Shown: positions 24,795 through 37,566, numbered from the stretch's first letter. The stretch is DNA of 64,000 nt from Valencia hispanica (GCA_963556495.2 OY747700.1:4796520-4860519), one strand, 5' to 3'. Notes: a model not told the origin generated them from the sequence alone. Made by a program: numbers and translations.

Positions 24795-26190
24795 AATTAG
24801 GTTATGTACTTAAGTAAATAATTATTTATTCATTATTATTTATATATTTTATTTTTGCAATCTAAAGCAATCCTTTGATTTAAAGTTGCATCATCAAAAT
24901 AGACGCACAGAATTTACTGTTTCTACAGTTATATCTAAATTATACACACCGCTTCTTAATTGTAGCGCATCACTTTATATTCCCTAGTTGCCTAGTGTCG
25001 CTAAAAAGCTTCATACCAAAAATTAGAAATAACTTTGAGAACTTTGGTCACATGTTGTCTATTTTAATATATCAAATGTAGAAGACATTAGTAAGCGTAA
25101 ATATAATGTTACTGCAAAATTTAGCTCAGGGTTAAGATTATTCATTGACTTTATCAGCCAAATTTAATGTGGTCTGCCCATTGCTCACTTCCACTACCAT
25201 GAACCATATGTAGCTCACACTTCTACCTCTGGATGGCATCAAATTACTTCTATTAGTATACTTGGTAAGGGAGGCAGATGTATCAACCAACATTTGTGGT
25301 CCTCATACATATCCCTGCTGACTGTATTCACAACGACGGAGGTATGAAGCTAATTAGCTTCACTCGTCCATAAGGGGAATGTGTCAAAGAGGGTTGCATT
25401 CATTTTTTGTCACTTGCTGGTACAGTGAAGGTATTGTAGTGTTTTAAAGTGGAATCATGCAGAGAGGAATTTGCAGAGTGATGTCGCTGAAGCCTCAAAG
25501 TCCATGTGAGCTACAGATGCAAACGCAGCAGAAAATCAACTTATTTGCAAAATATCATCAGGTTTATTGTTCGTCACGTCCCTAAGCCAAACAAGCACCT
25601 ATTTCCTTCAGTCATTTTCTATCTGCTGGTATATTTTTCCTCTTTGAACCGAAGGACTGGATTGAGACGGCAGCAGTGAGCCGCAGGCTACAAGCTGAAC
25701 ACCTGCACCTCCTCAGCAGGGTCACAAACTCTATTATTCCTGTTCAACTCTATGAAATCCGGTAATAGTCATTCTGTGGGGTGAGACGTGAGTCACATTT
25801 CTGAATAACTTTTCTTCATGCTAATTATCCAACAGCCCTCTAACTTTAAATCAGAAATTCATTCTGATTCAACAGTGTGTTTAGTGTGATGTGATAGATT
25901 GAGATGAAGCAAAAGAAAGATGCTTTGTAAGAAAGTTCTTTCGCAGAAAGGTGTTTTACCAGTGTAATATGGAGAATGTGTCATGCAGCACATCTGCTTA
26001 AAAGAGTTTCAGTCACTGAACAGGAAGCAGGAGAAGGAATTTATGGATTATAAACAAGACAAAAATGGGAAAATAATAACTGCTCATAACACTGACATCT
26101 AGTCTCATTATTGGAACAATTGCTGTTAATATATTGAAATAGCTTAGCGGTGGTAAGACTGTAAAATAGTAAAATACAGTGGACCCCCGG
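24795..26190. other. No recognisable gene or repeat
   Basis: AT-rich sequence without interpretable ORFs. Confidence 0.4.
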
Positions 26191-26194
26191 AATG

Positions 26195-26630
26195 AAACCA
26201 GCAACCTAAATATTTAGTTAACAACCTAAATATTTAGGTTACAAACTAAATATCTAACTCCAAACTAAACATGTGTTTTGATACCTAAATCTACAGTTGG
26301 TTAATTAAATATTTTCTTAGGAGCTAAATATTTAGCTTGCTAACTACATATTTAGCTTTTAAATTGAATATATAGTTAGCAGACTAAATATTTAGCTCCT
26401 AAGAAAAATATTTAGCTAAACTAAATATTTAACTCCAAACTAAATATTTTCTTAGGAGCCAAATATTTAGCCTGCTAACTAAATGTTTAGTGTTCAACGG
26501 TGAAATTTGTAAATCAATGAATAAAATAGAGAAAATGTGATTTTTAAAAATGGACTCCCATTGTTCTTTTATTACAGGCTAAATAACTTGCTGTTAATTT
26601 TTCACTGTGTAACTTTACAACTGGCACCTT
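26195..26630. mobile_element. Foldback TIR element, copy 3 (left terminus missing)
   Basis: A dense series of TAAATATTTAG units, then CAGGCTAAATAACTTGCTG and ACTGTGTAACTTTACAACTG and GGCACC at 26624-26629, the canonical right terminus. The left TIR is absent. Confidence 0.7.
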
Positions 26631-26639
26631 ATATTTCTA

Positions 26640-27589
26640 TAGATAAATATGTTTCTGTTATATGAGAGTCAAAGCTCTACATCTTAACGTTGATTAGAAG
26701 AAATAATTTATTTATTTTTTTAAACCTTGCATTTTTCTGCAACAACGCTGATTCCATAACTTTATACTGCAGTGTAAACCATGAGCTCCTGCTTTCATTG
26801 AGTTACTAGGAGCTCTGGCTGAATGGCTGAGGATGTCGGAGCAGACATGGGATTGTAGACTGAGGCTGAATAAATAGAGCATGAAACAAAAATGAGTGGG
26901 AGGAAGAAGCCGAGGAAGAAATCTACTCTTTACAGGGAATCGTGCCCTGAGATGACTTATGTTACAGTTAGGTGATATAAAAAGGCAACCCTGCTCCCTG
27001 AAGGCTTTTTATCTTTTGAGTTCTCGACGTAAAGCCAGATTTAGTCCTGCAGCTGCAGCTCTTTACTCAGTAAATTACAGCCTTTATTTCAATAAAAGCA
27101 ACTTTACTCCATATTTATGTTCCTCTGTGTATTTCTGAGAGAAAAAAACGGAAAATCCAGATCCCCTCTTCCTTCTCACGTTGTATTTACCTTTCATTTT
27201 GATCTGTTCAGGCACTTTTTCCTGATTGTAGACAAACGGAAAATATTTTGGAGTAATTTTCCACCCAAAAAACTCAGATATGTTGAGATTAATTTCACAT
27301 ATTTACAAGAAAAAAGGCGGAAATTCTCTAATGTCGAAAATCTGCGAGTTAAAACGCAGAAATTTGGAGATTAATTTAAAATATTTTAAAGAAAGAAACG
27401 TTGAAATTTTCTAATGTTGAAAAGTTGTACATTCGCAAGAGAAAACTCAGAAAATTCCTTGATTCAAAGTATAAAGTTTTGATATTTAGACCAAGATATT
27501 TTCTGACATTGTAAAATCCGAAATTTTCAAGAAAAAAAATCTCAAATTTATCACCAAAAAATTAGGTTTGCAGAGATTTTAAATCTGTG
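26640..27589. other. No recognisable gene or repeat
   Basis: Region 27200-27560 has many short GAAAAT/TTTTC words but no clear repeat unit. Confidence 0.35.
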
Positions 27590-27936
27590 TTTTTCTGATA
27601 GAAAATGCCAGTCCTGTAAGATTTAAGTCTAAAATTTGCAAAGTGTGAGTGATTTATGTGGCTCTTTTCCTGGATCAGAACAACTTCTCCCAGGTTCAGA
27701 CTCGCCTTGAACGCCTCAAACGGGAGAGACCTGCTTGATGCTTCTTTATCGCAGTCTCTCCCATTCGAGGCGTTCATAGCCTCATCAACACCCGGGAGAA
27801 ATTATTCTGATCTGGGAAAAGAACCACATGATTGAATCACTTTATTAAGATGAGATTCCGACGATATTCAGATGCGCATCTCGTAAATTTAACCCCTAAA
27901 TCTAATTGGACTGGCATTTTCTGTCAGAAATATCTG
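27590..27936. repeat. ~350-bp imperfect foldback (arms ~165 bp)
   Basis: Matching segments in inverse order: AGAAAATGCCAGTCC (27600) with its complement near 27909; CTCTTTTCCTGGATCAGAA (about 27662) with TTCTGATCTGGGAAAAG (about 27809); and GAACGCCTCAAACGGGAGAG (about 27709) with CTCTCCCATTCGAGGCGTTC (27756). The centre is at about 27740. No ORF is present. Confidence 0.8.
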
Positions 27937-29307
27937 TTTAACAAACTTCAGGTTTTTTTTTTGTTTTGTTTATATATAGAACATTTATTCCTTTAATCAT
28001 GGACCTTTCTGAGTTTAAACTGGTAAAATATATACTTAAAAAACTCATGTTTGGTTGATTATTTTTCTGTTGTAACAATGCTTCATTGGTAACACTGCTG
28101 AGAATGTGAGTGTTGGCAATGAAAGCAAGGCAAATTTACCCCTACAGGGTAAAACGTTTTAATATTAACCCTTCAGTGAATCAAATAACTATTTACATCA
28201 TATATGTTTCTAGTCTAACTTTCTAGTCTAAGTGTAGTGTACTTTGTTCTTTCTTCTAAGCTGTTTGTTTAAAACTTGCTGTCGGTTTCTGATGTATGCA
28301 GACATTTCTATTGAAGCAACAGTGGAACAAATAAACTTAATTTAAATTTAGATGGCTCACCCATATTTTGTTAGGCCCACCTGAAAAGCAACTTCTGTCT
28401 ACGCCACTGGAATGAGGGACTTCAACCCTTCTTAAATTGGGATACTTAACTTTTAAATCCAATGGAAGCAGTAAGGTTTTACTTTTGCGGATATTTAAAG
28501 ATGCAAAAGGTCCTTAAGCTGTGATTAAACTCTGCATTGGCAGATGACATTCATCAGCAAACACGGTGGGAGATCAGATGATGGAGACGCTTGGCTGATG
28601 AAAGCATGCAGAGTGAAGAGGAGTGGAGGAGTTTCTATCGAGGAAGTAAGAAGAAAAGAGTTCCTGAGGTACTGTGGGTTGGAGCCAATAAGTTTAACCT
28701 CAAGTTAACTTTTAATGGAGAGGTGCAAATGAAGTACAGAACTTCACACTCCCCTGACTTTTATTAAAAACTTCGGTTTTGCCTAGAACGCTTGCTGATT
28801 GCTAATTTGTAACCAAATGTGTCATTTGTAGCAGACATTAGAGCTGCAGAGCGAACGCTTCTTCTCTCTCTGGAGCTCAGCATAATTAATAATTAATGCA
28901 GCGAAACAGAAGGTCCCATCATAACTCATGTCTGACTGCTGGTTGTTGCTCCAGAGCAGCGTGGCGGTGGCTGAGAGGCGCGGTCGGGAAGTAAAGATAA
29001 ACCGCAGGTCTGGTGGAAACCAGATGTCAGGTTCTGGCTGAAGACATGATGTTTCAGACCATTCATTAACGCATAAGTAGTACCGACATCGGAATCGGTT
29101 AGTGCCAGTTGTCCTATCAGAGGTTTCCAAAGCCATGACATCATCACCTGTGCTTTCCCTCACTGTTTAAAGAGAAGGTAATCATTCTGTATGTAAACTT
29201 CTGATCTGGAAGACGTTAATAAATCAGTCTCAGACATATTCTCTCTCTCATTATTGTGACATTTAGCAAATAGTAGAAATTTTGATAATCCTAACTGAAA
29301 TTAAAGT
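27937..29307. other. No recognisable gene
   Basis: Around 28364-28410 is a phrase (TAGGCCCACCTGAAAAGCAA) that I associate with decayed fish DNA transposons. Otherwise nothing was recognised. Confidence 0.35.
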
Positions 29308-29418
29308 ATGGGGTGCCATTTGTAAAGTTAAACAGTCTAAAATTAAAAGCAATCATTTGAGTTATTTAGCTTGTCATAAGAGAAAAAAATGGGGGGTTCA
29401 TTTTTCAAAGTCAAATTT

Positions 29419-30056
29419 GTCATGTCTTGTGGATATAGGACCCAAATGCAGCAATGAAAAAATAAGAATTTAATAAAACAATAATCTTATATTAAGGATC
29501 GGAATACACAGAGACGGGGAAACAGGAACAATTGACAGGAATCTTTGACGACGGACCAGCGAGTGATGACAGACAGAGCACCGCTTAAATATACAGGCGA
29601 GGTGTGAGAAGTGGCAGAGAGAAGACCAGGGACTAATGAGTGAGAAACGGTTGCAGGTGAGAGCAGGTGGGGAAAATAACAAAAATCAGGAAACTGGGTC
29701 GAGGAGCAGTGGAAAGGAATATACAGAAGAAGAAACAGAATACAATCCTAAATAAGAAGAAGGACAGACTAGAAAGTGACTACAATAACATATCTAAGAG
29801 GAACTCAAGGGAACACTGGAGAACAGAAGGAAATTAAAACTGGAGGAAGAAATAAATTAGGAAACTATGTAATGAGAAATAAACCAACAAAGACTGCTTA
29901 ACTAGGGAAACACAAATTAAAAGGTGGACGCAGAAACAAAAAGGTAAAAAACATCTAAGAGCAAGAAGGGAAGGAATACGGAAACAAGCAAGTGCCAAAA
30001 ATAAATAGCACCAAGGAATAAAATAAAATGATAATGAAACTTAATAAGGAAAAAAA
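29419..30056 (-). repeat. Unclassified dispersed repeat with TGCATTTGGGTCCT end, copy 2
   Basis: Its reverse complement ends TGCATTTGGGTCCTATATCC ... CATGACA, as does 24390-24794. It splits the foldback arm (AAATTTG | CATCC(A/G)TGTTATT in intact copies), so it inserted after that element. Confidence 0.55.
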
Positions 30057-30182
30057 AGCATCCGTGTTATTTATTTATTTATAATTGTCAGCTTCAAACT
30101 AATGTCTAGTTGGCAAACTAATTACTTAGCTTACAAAATAAATATTTAGCTCCAAGTTAAACATTTAGCTCAGGGCTAAATA

Positions 30183-31771
30183 CAGGTCCTTCTCAAAAAA
30201 TTAGCATATTGTGATAAAGTTCATTCTTTTCCATAATGTAATGATAAAAATTAAACTTTCATATATTTTAGATTCATTGCACACCAACTGAAATATTTCA
30301 GGTCTTTTATTGTTTTAAAACTGATGATTTTGGCATACAGCTCATGAAAACCCAAAATTCCTATCTCAAAAAATTAGCATATTTCATCCGACCAATAAAA
30401 GAAAAGTGTTTTAAATACAAAAAAAGTCAACCTTCAAATAATTCTGTTCAGTTATGCACTCAATACTTGGTCGGGAATCCTTTAGCAGAAATGACTGCTT
30501 CAATGCGGCGTGGCATGGAGGCAATCAGCCTGTGGCACTGCTGAGGTGTTATGGAGGCCCAGGATGCTTCGATAGCGGCCTGAAGCTCATCCAGAGTGTT
30601 GGGTCTTGCGTCTCTCAACTTCCTCTTCACAATATCCCACAGATTCTCTATGGGGTTCAGGTCAGGAGAGTTGGCAGGCCAATTGAGCACAGTAATACCA
30701 TGGTCAGTAAACCATTTACCAGTGGTTTTGGCACTGTGAGCAGGTGCCAGGTCGTGCTGAAAAATGAAATCTTCATCTCCATAAAGCTTTTCAGCAGATG
30801 GAAGCATGAAGTGCTCCAGAATCTCCTGATAGCTAGCTGCATTGACCCTGCCCTTGATAAAACACAGTGGACCAACACCAGCAGCTGACATGGCGCCCCA
30901 GACCATCACTGACTGTGGGTACTTGACACTGGACTTCAGGCATTTTGGCATTTCCTTCTCCCCAGTCTTCCTCCAGACTCTGGGACCTTGATTTCCGAAT
31001 GACATGCAAGTACTTTGGACCACTGAGCAACAGTCCAGGGCTGCTTCTCTGTAGCCCAGGTCAGGCGCTTCTGCCGCTGTTTCTGGTTCAAAAGTGACTT
31101 GACCTGGGGAATGCGGCACCTGTAGCCTATTTCCTGCACACGCCTGTGCACGGTGGCTCTGGATGTTTCTACTCCAGACTCAGCCCACTGCTTCCGCAGG
31201 TCCCCCAAGGTCTGGAATCGGTCCTTCTCCACAATCTTCCTCAGGGTCCGGTCACCTCTTCTCGTTGTGCAGCGTTTTCTGCCACACTGTTTCCTTCCCA
31301 CAGACTTCCCACTGAGGTGCCTTGATACAGCACTCTGGGAACAGCCTATTCATTCAGACATTTCTTTCTGTGTCTTACCCTCTTGCTTGAGGGTTTCAAT
31401 GATGGCCTTCTGGGCAGCAGTCAGGTCGGCAGTCTTACCCATGATTGCGGTTTTGAGTAATGAACCAGGCTGGGAGTTTTTAAAAGCCTCAGGAATCTTT
31501 TGCAGGTGTTTAGAGTTAATTAGTTGATTCAGATGATTAGGTTAATAGCTCGTTTAGAGAACCTTTTCATGATATGCTAATTTTTTGAGATAGGAATTTT
31601 GGGTTTTCATGAGCTGTATGCCAAAATCATCAGTTTTAAAACAATAAAAGATCTGAAATATTTCAGTTGGTGTGCAATGAATCTGAAATATATGAAAGTT
31701 TAATTTTTATCATTACATTATGGAAAATAATGAACTTTATCACAATATGCTAATTTTTTGAGAAGGACCTG
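30183..31771 (-). mobile_element. Tc1-like transposon (IR/DR type), transposase mutated
   Basis: Ends CAGGTCCTTCTCAAAAAATT and its inverse, flanked by TA duplications (30181-30182, 31772-31773). CTCAAAAAATTAGCATAT recurs about 180 bp inside each end, giving the inner and outer direct repeats of IR/DR elements. The minus-strand transposase starts at 31442 (MGKTADLTAAQKAIIETLKQ). A TGA interrupts it near 31350, and a ~22-bp deletion with frameshift near 31005 removes the segment with the first catalytic Asp (FSDES-like). The rest reads VMVWGAMS, FQHDLAPAHS (second Asp) and NSPDLNPIENLWD (Glu). It is inactive. Confidence 0.9.
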
Positions 31772-32220
31772 TATTTAGCAAACAAGTTAAACTAGAGAGC
31801 TAAATGTTTATCTTCGAACTAAACATTTAGCTCACAGCTAAATATTTAGCTAATATGCAAATTTACTTGCCAATAAGCGGAAATGGACTACCAAAATAAA
31901 AGCTGGATCTTGCGAACGGCTATTTAAACTGCTGGGCGAGACTGAATGTCACCTCTTTATCATTTTCCTCCCGACATGTCCAACATACAGTTTAAAACGT
32001 AGGATTAGCCGTTTTAATGGCAATACAGATGTTTACTGATGAATTTACACCAACAGTGACTGCATCAGCAGCAGGAGTTTATATAGGCGAGATCCAGCTT
32101 TTATTTTGATAGTCCACATTAGCTTATTGGCGAGTGAATTTTCAAATTAGCTAAATATTTAGCTCTGAGCTAAATATTTAGTTTGAAACTAAATATAAAA
32201 CTTAAAATATTAACTAAGGT

Positions 32221-32905
32221 TTAGTTTAATATATGCAGAAATTTAAGCCTGGATGTTTAATCTTGGCTGTTTGAATTCAAGAAATTCCAAATTACATTTA
32301 CATTTGACACATTTTAACCTTTTAATCGTAGCAGTTTTATGGTAAACTATTTGACTTCAATGTCTAGGATGAATGGCTGGAAGGTTTTTGACTAATCAAA
32401 GCATCTATCACCACTCAGGCTGTGTTTAGTTCAGCAGGTCTCTCAGTGAGTATAAAGCAAGCAGAGACTCATTAAAAATGGTTCCTGCAGCTGTTTCTGG
32501 TGCATAATGTCTGAATCATGTTATTGTAAGTCCTTCTTATGGATTTATTTGAGCAGCACGTCTGGAGCTCAAATTTAACCACATACCTTCTTTTTTTAAA
32601 AATTTTATTTCCACACATGAAGTTTGCAGCAGCCTGAATAAAAAAACGGTTTCCACTCCAAAGCAGCAGCTCTGTTATAACGAACCCACCCAACAGCTTT
32701 AACCACTGGCTGCTCAGAATCTCTGTACTTTAATAAATAATTCACAGATACTGGAAACATTCCTCCATATTCAGCTGCAGTTGTTTAAGCCTCCTCTCCT
32801 TTATGGACTCGCTTTTAATGCGCCCACTATTAACAGCCGATTCCAGGTCCTTCATACACTTAGTGGAGAGGCCATGGAAACGTTTTTGCTGACTGAATTA
32901 AATAA
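32221..32905. other. No recognisable gene or repeat
   Basis: Spacer between foldback copies 4 and 5. Confidence 0.4.
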
Positions 32906-32909
32906 AAAT

Positions 32910-34866
32910 TGCATGCTATTTGTAAAGTTACACAGTCAAAAGTTAGCAGTAATAATTTGGGTTATTTAGCCTGTCATAAACCAAAGCAAATATTTAGCTT
33001 TGAGCTAAACATTTAGCTCCGAGCTACAAGTTTAGCTAATGTTCGAATGCACTTGCCGATCAGCAGAAGTGGACTGCCCAAATAAAAGCTTCGTCTTTCG
33101 AACCTCTACATAAACTGCTGGTGCTGAATCTCACTTCTTTATATTAGTGTATCCCCCCCCCACCCCCCCCAACACGAACAACATTTCAGCTTAAAACGTT
33201 GGATGAACCGTTTAATGATGGATTTACATCAACAGAGATGCACCAGCCGCAGGAGTTTATATAGAAGTTAGCAAGACCAAGCTTTTATTTGGGAAGTCCA
33301 CTTCGGCTTCTCGGTGGGAATTTGCATATCAGCTAAATATTTAGCTCCGAGTTAAATATTGACTTTGAAGCTATATATTTAGCTAGCCAGTTTAGCTTGC
33401 TAACTAAATATTTAGGTTAAAAACCTATTTAGGTAACAAGCTAACTATTTAGTTTATAAATTTAGCACCAAGCTAAATATTTAGTTTACAAATTTAGCAC
33501 CAAGATAAATATTTAGTTTACAAATTTAGCACCAAGCTAAATATTTAGTTTACAAATTTAGCACCAAGCTAACTATTTAGTTTACAAATTTAGCATCAAG
33601 TTAACTATTTAGTTTACAAATTTAGCACCAAGCTAAATATTTAGTTTACAAATTTAGCACCAAGCTAACTATTTAGTTTACAAATCTAGCACCAAGTTAA
33701 ATATTTAGTTTACAAATTTAGCACCAAGCTAAATATTTAGTTTACAAATTTAGCACCAAGTTAAATATTTAGTTTACAACTTTAGCACCAAGTTAAATAT
33801 TTAGTTTACAAATTTAGCACCAAGCTAAATATTTAGTTTACAAATTTAGCAACAAGGTAAATATTTAGTTTACAAATTTAGCAACAAGTTAAATATTTAG
33901 TTTACAAATTTAGCACCAAGCTAAATATTCAGTTTACAAATTTAGCACCAAGCTAAATATTTAGTTTACAAATTTAGCAACAAGGTAAATATTTAGTTTA
34001 CAAATTTAGCACTAAGCTAAATATTTAGTTTACAAATTTAGCACCAAGCTAACTATTTAGTTTACAAATCTAGCACCAAGTTAAATATTTAGTTTACAAA
34101 TTTAGCACCAAGCTAAATATTTAGTTTACAAATTTAGCACCAAGTTAAATATTTAGTTTACAACTTTAGCACCAAGTTACATATTTAGTTTACAAATTTA
34201 GCACCAAGCTAAACATTTTGTTCACAAATTTAGCACCAAGGTAAATATTTAGTTTACAAATTTAGCACCAAGCTAAATATTTAGTTTACAACTTTAGCAC
34301 CAAGTTAAATATTTAGTTTACAAATTTAGCAGCAACCTAAAAATTTTGTTTACAAATTTAGCACCAAGGTAAATATTTAGTTTACAAATTTAGCACCAAG
34401 TTAAATATTTAGTTTACAAATTTAGCACCAAGTTAAATATTTAGTTTACAAATTTAGCACCAAGCTAAATATTTAGTTTACAAATGTAGCACCAAGTTAA
34501 ATATTTAGTTTACAAACTTAGCACCAAGCTAAATATTTAGTTTACAAATTTAGCACCAAGTTAAATATTTAGTTTACAAATTTAGCACCAAGTTAAATAT
34601 TTAGTTTACAAATTTAGCACCAAGCTAAATATTTAGTTTGCTAACTAAATATTTAGCTTGGTGCTAAATGTTTAATTGTTAACAAAATATTTAATTTGGA
34701 GCTAAATCTATCATTTGTAAACTAAATATTTAGTTTGAAACTATGACATTTATAAATTAATAAATAGGATGGATGCAAATATGATTGGAAAATATTTCTC
34801 TTATGACAGGCTAAATAACCCAAATTATTGCTTTTTGACTGTGTGACTTTACAAACAACACCCCAC
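32910..34866. mobile_element. Foldback TIR element, copy 5 (carries a 37-unit minisatellite)
   Basis: Left TIR TATTTGTAAAGTTACACAGT; right TIR GACTGTGTGACTTTACAAAC ending about 34866. Contains the inverted core (33045-33330, same orientation as copy 4), with C-rich runs in its centre at 33150-33169, followed by the 32-bp tandem array in its right arm. It is the largest copy without foreign insertions. Confidence 0.85.
33451..34634. repeat. Minisatellite: 37 tandem copies of a 32-bp unit
   Basis: Each unit is AGTTTACAAATTTAGCACCA + AGCTAAATATTT. From 33451 to 34634 there are exactly 37 units (1184 bp). I found substitutions but no net length change. The rare variant AAATCTAGC occurs in units starting at 33675 and 34059, exactly 384 bp (12 units) apart, and the units following each are nearly the same, showing a 12-unit higher-order duplication. 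Confidence 0.92.
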
Positions 34867-35830
34867 AGTTCAGAGTGTATCTTTAGTGTATCTAAAGTTG
34901 GAGATCACCATAAAACTGTTTAATTTATGCTGCAGTTTATAACTGACTCGGTGTAAATCAATGAATGCAGCACATTGCTTGTGTACGTGTTGCATCTCTA
35001 TGAACAACTTCTTGTTGCCAGTGTTTTTTGCCCCGATCTTAAAAGCCTCCAGAAAGTTGGAGAGTTACAGGTTGAGGAGAAGAGAAAAAACACAATCAGG
35101 CAAAACCAGCGTTTCTTTTGTTAATTATATTCCAAGCACTAAGATTAACATTCATAAACGCTGCTTATTCTTAGTCTTTTTTTTTGTTTTTATCCAAAAT
35201 CGATTCATTTCACAGTACCTGAGGCTTAGATTTACTTAATAGTTTCTAGTTTAATTTATGCTGAAATAAAAACACAGTAAAATATCATTTTTACATAAAA
35301 TCTGAGAAATCTTTTAATTGGACAAATGAAGCCTAAAGCAACCTTTGCTTTATTCAGTTTAAAGCCAGTGATGTCTTTCTTTTTACTAAAACAAGGCACC
35401 AAGAACTAAAGTGATATTTTCTACAAACTGTTTCAACATTACTGATCTGACTCAGAGGTAACCAAGAGATAAATGGCTGCAAATCAATTTACATGTCTGT
35501 TTATAGTTTTAACATCTGGCATGGTTGCTTTGCATGTTTCCCACAAACACCAGAGATACACCAATATGAAAATTAAACCAATATTTACTGATATTTTATA
35601 GATATTTCTGATGTCAGTTCTGTAGGTCAAAGCAGAATTTGTTGTTTGGACTTCAGCTCCAACACATCAACCCGGCCAGATGGTTCTTATGACGACTTTC
35701 CTTGAAATGATCGCTGCAGTCAGAGGACGATAGCTGGTGGGGGTGTGGCTTATTCAGTCCGTGTACATTCAGGTAGTTCGTTTTTCATTTGAACCAAAAA
35801 ATGGAAGAAAATCCATTGTTTGTTTTAAAA
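34867..35830. other. No recognisable gene or repeat
   Basis: Contains only unconvincing ORFs. Confidence 0.4.
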
Positions 35831-35834
35831 AACT

Positions 35835-36008
35835 AAATATATTGAACTACATTTTTATTTAGGAATTGACATTTTATAATTGAATACATAGCATGGACAC
35901 AAATGTGACTTAAAAAATGCATCCCCATTTATTTATCTTATGTCAGGCTAAATAACCCAAATTATTGCTGTCAATTGTTGACTGTGTAACTTTACAAATG
36001 GCACCCCA
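35835..36008. mobile_element. Foldback TIR element, copy 6 (right end only)
   Basis: CAGGCTAAATAACCCAAATT ... GACTGTGTAACTTTACAAAT and GGCACCCCA ending at 36008, followed by TA (36009-36010). The left half is gone. Confidence 0.7.
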
Positions 36009-36010
36009 TA

Positions 36011-37490
36011 AGCGACGGGTACACGGCTGAAGCGTGAAGGTTGCATATGATTTCACTTTTACAATGAAAGAAGAGAGCAAACTGAATATCAAAAGGTTGA
36101 TGTCTGCCAAATAATCAATAAATAGAAATAAATCATAAAATGTGATAACAAATCCAACATGAGTTCTTTAGTTCCTGCTTTTTTTTTTCACAGATCAAAA
36201 TCTAAACTGTACTGTACTGTGTTTCTGCCCATATTTTCTCAGCTGTAATTACCTTCATAAATAAATAAATAAACTTTCTTGGCGCTGTCTGCGCTCCATA
36301 TGGGAACCTGATGAAGATACAGGTGCATGGGGGGGGTTCGTGCTGAAGTCATGCTGAATCACAGATGTCTCCATTTGTAAGTCTGCCAGTTACTGATGAC
36401 ATCATCTCAGACAAAATTATCCTGCAAAAACGACACAAACCCACCCGTCGAACCCAGACCTGACACATTCATTCAGGTAACTGGAGGTTCTTCTCCAGAC
36501 GAGGAGAGCCACATTGTCCCAAGCTCCTCTGCAGCAAACTCTGGCACTGGATCTGGACCAGGAACTCTAGAAAGCTCCAACATAGACGTCACCACTTTGT
36601 ATTCTGGGCTGCACCTATACGCACCTGCAAAAAAACAAAACAAAAAAACCCCCCAAAAAAAAGGTCTGTTCCTGAGGGGGGAAAAAAACAGCTTCAGTCC
36701 GCCAACCTACTGACTAAATATTAGCCTCCTTCATTCACACAGAGCTGGACGGCTGCTGTTGTGCTCTCTCTGTTGGCTGAATAATTACAGTCATGCGTCT
36801 TTGTGCTCCTTCTCGGGACTCACTTCATGATTATTCCTCCCTTGAAATTAGCACCACAAAAACCCACAGCTGTAAAGCCTGGTTACTGAAACCGGGCCGG
36901 CTGGATGGCTTTGGCTGACATCACACAGCAATCACTTTAACTCTGTAAATGAGACATGCAAACTGTGCCAGGGCAGGACGAGATTAATGTCCAAGGGCAG
37001 ATCTTAATGTCATTTACTCCCAATTATGAAAGTAATGAATAAAAACTGAATCAATCATCCCCTACCTTTGCTGCAGCTGCAGAACCTCATTGGGTTTTTT
37101 CTATAAGATTGAACTGAGATTCATTCATATTGATTTCTAGTTTATTCCCCACTGTATTTGACCTTCTAAAGAGTCAGGCTTTTATTTGAAAATACATAAA
37201 TTTGTCATATTGGAGGCGACAATTTCAAGTGCAAAAACCTGGTTTCCCATTGTTATGGGGTGTCAAACAATGAGGTTTTTCTGGAGGAATAAATAAATAA
37301 AGTAGCTGTTAATAGATCCAAAAAAATCAAATAATTAGTGGGAGCCCTAACTTACATTAAAGGTTCAGTGCCTATACAAAGTATCCGGCCCCTTGGATGT
37401 TTTACCTTGCCTCTGCCAATACTCACTTTATTGGAAGTGCATTTTTAACTGTAACATCTATGTTTCTCCTGACATTTCAAGTTTACGTGT
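36011..37490. other. No recognisable gene or repeat
   Basis: The ORF at 36396-36713 is low-complexity Ser/Pro-rich, has no family resemblance, and is not called as a gene. Confidence 0.4.
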
Positions 37491-37517
37491 TTATATATAT
37501 ATATCTATCTATATCTA

Positions 37518-37566
<49 letters not shown>
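37491..37566. repeat. (TA)n microsatellite
   Basis: TATATATATCTATCTATATC followed by an uninterrupted TA run up to 37565. Confidence 0.95.

Larger units (their letters stand above)
29310..32220. mobile_element. Foldback TIR element, copy 4 (hosts two younger insertions)
   Basis: Left terminus GGGTGCCATTTGTAAAGTTA after TA (29308-29309). The element is interrupted at 29419-30056 by an unrelated repeat and at 30183-31771 by a Tc1-like transposon. After 31774 come the TAAATATTTAG arms and the internal core (31855-32150), with TTTATATAGG on the right arm. The core centre is in the opposite orientation to copy 1. The right TIR is lost. Confidence 0.75.

Noticed and set aside
33451..34634. Regular 32-bp repeats looking like a CRISPR array
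   Set aside because: Repeats are contiguous with no variable spacers, no cas genes are nearby, and the context is a vertebrate transposon.
36396..36713. 105-codon ORF as a gene
   Set aside because: Low-complexity composition, A/C runs at its end, no family resemblance and no splice partners.
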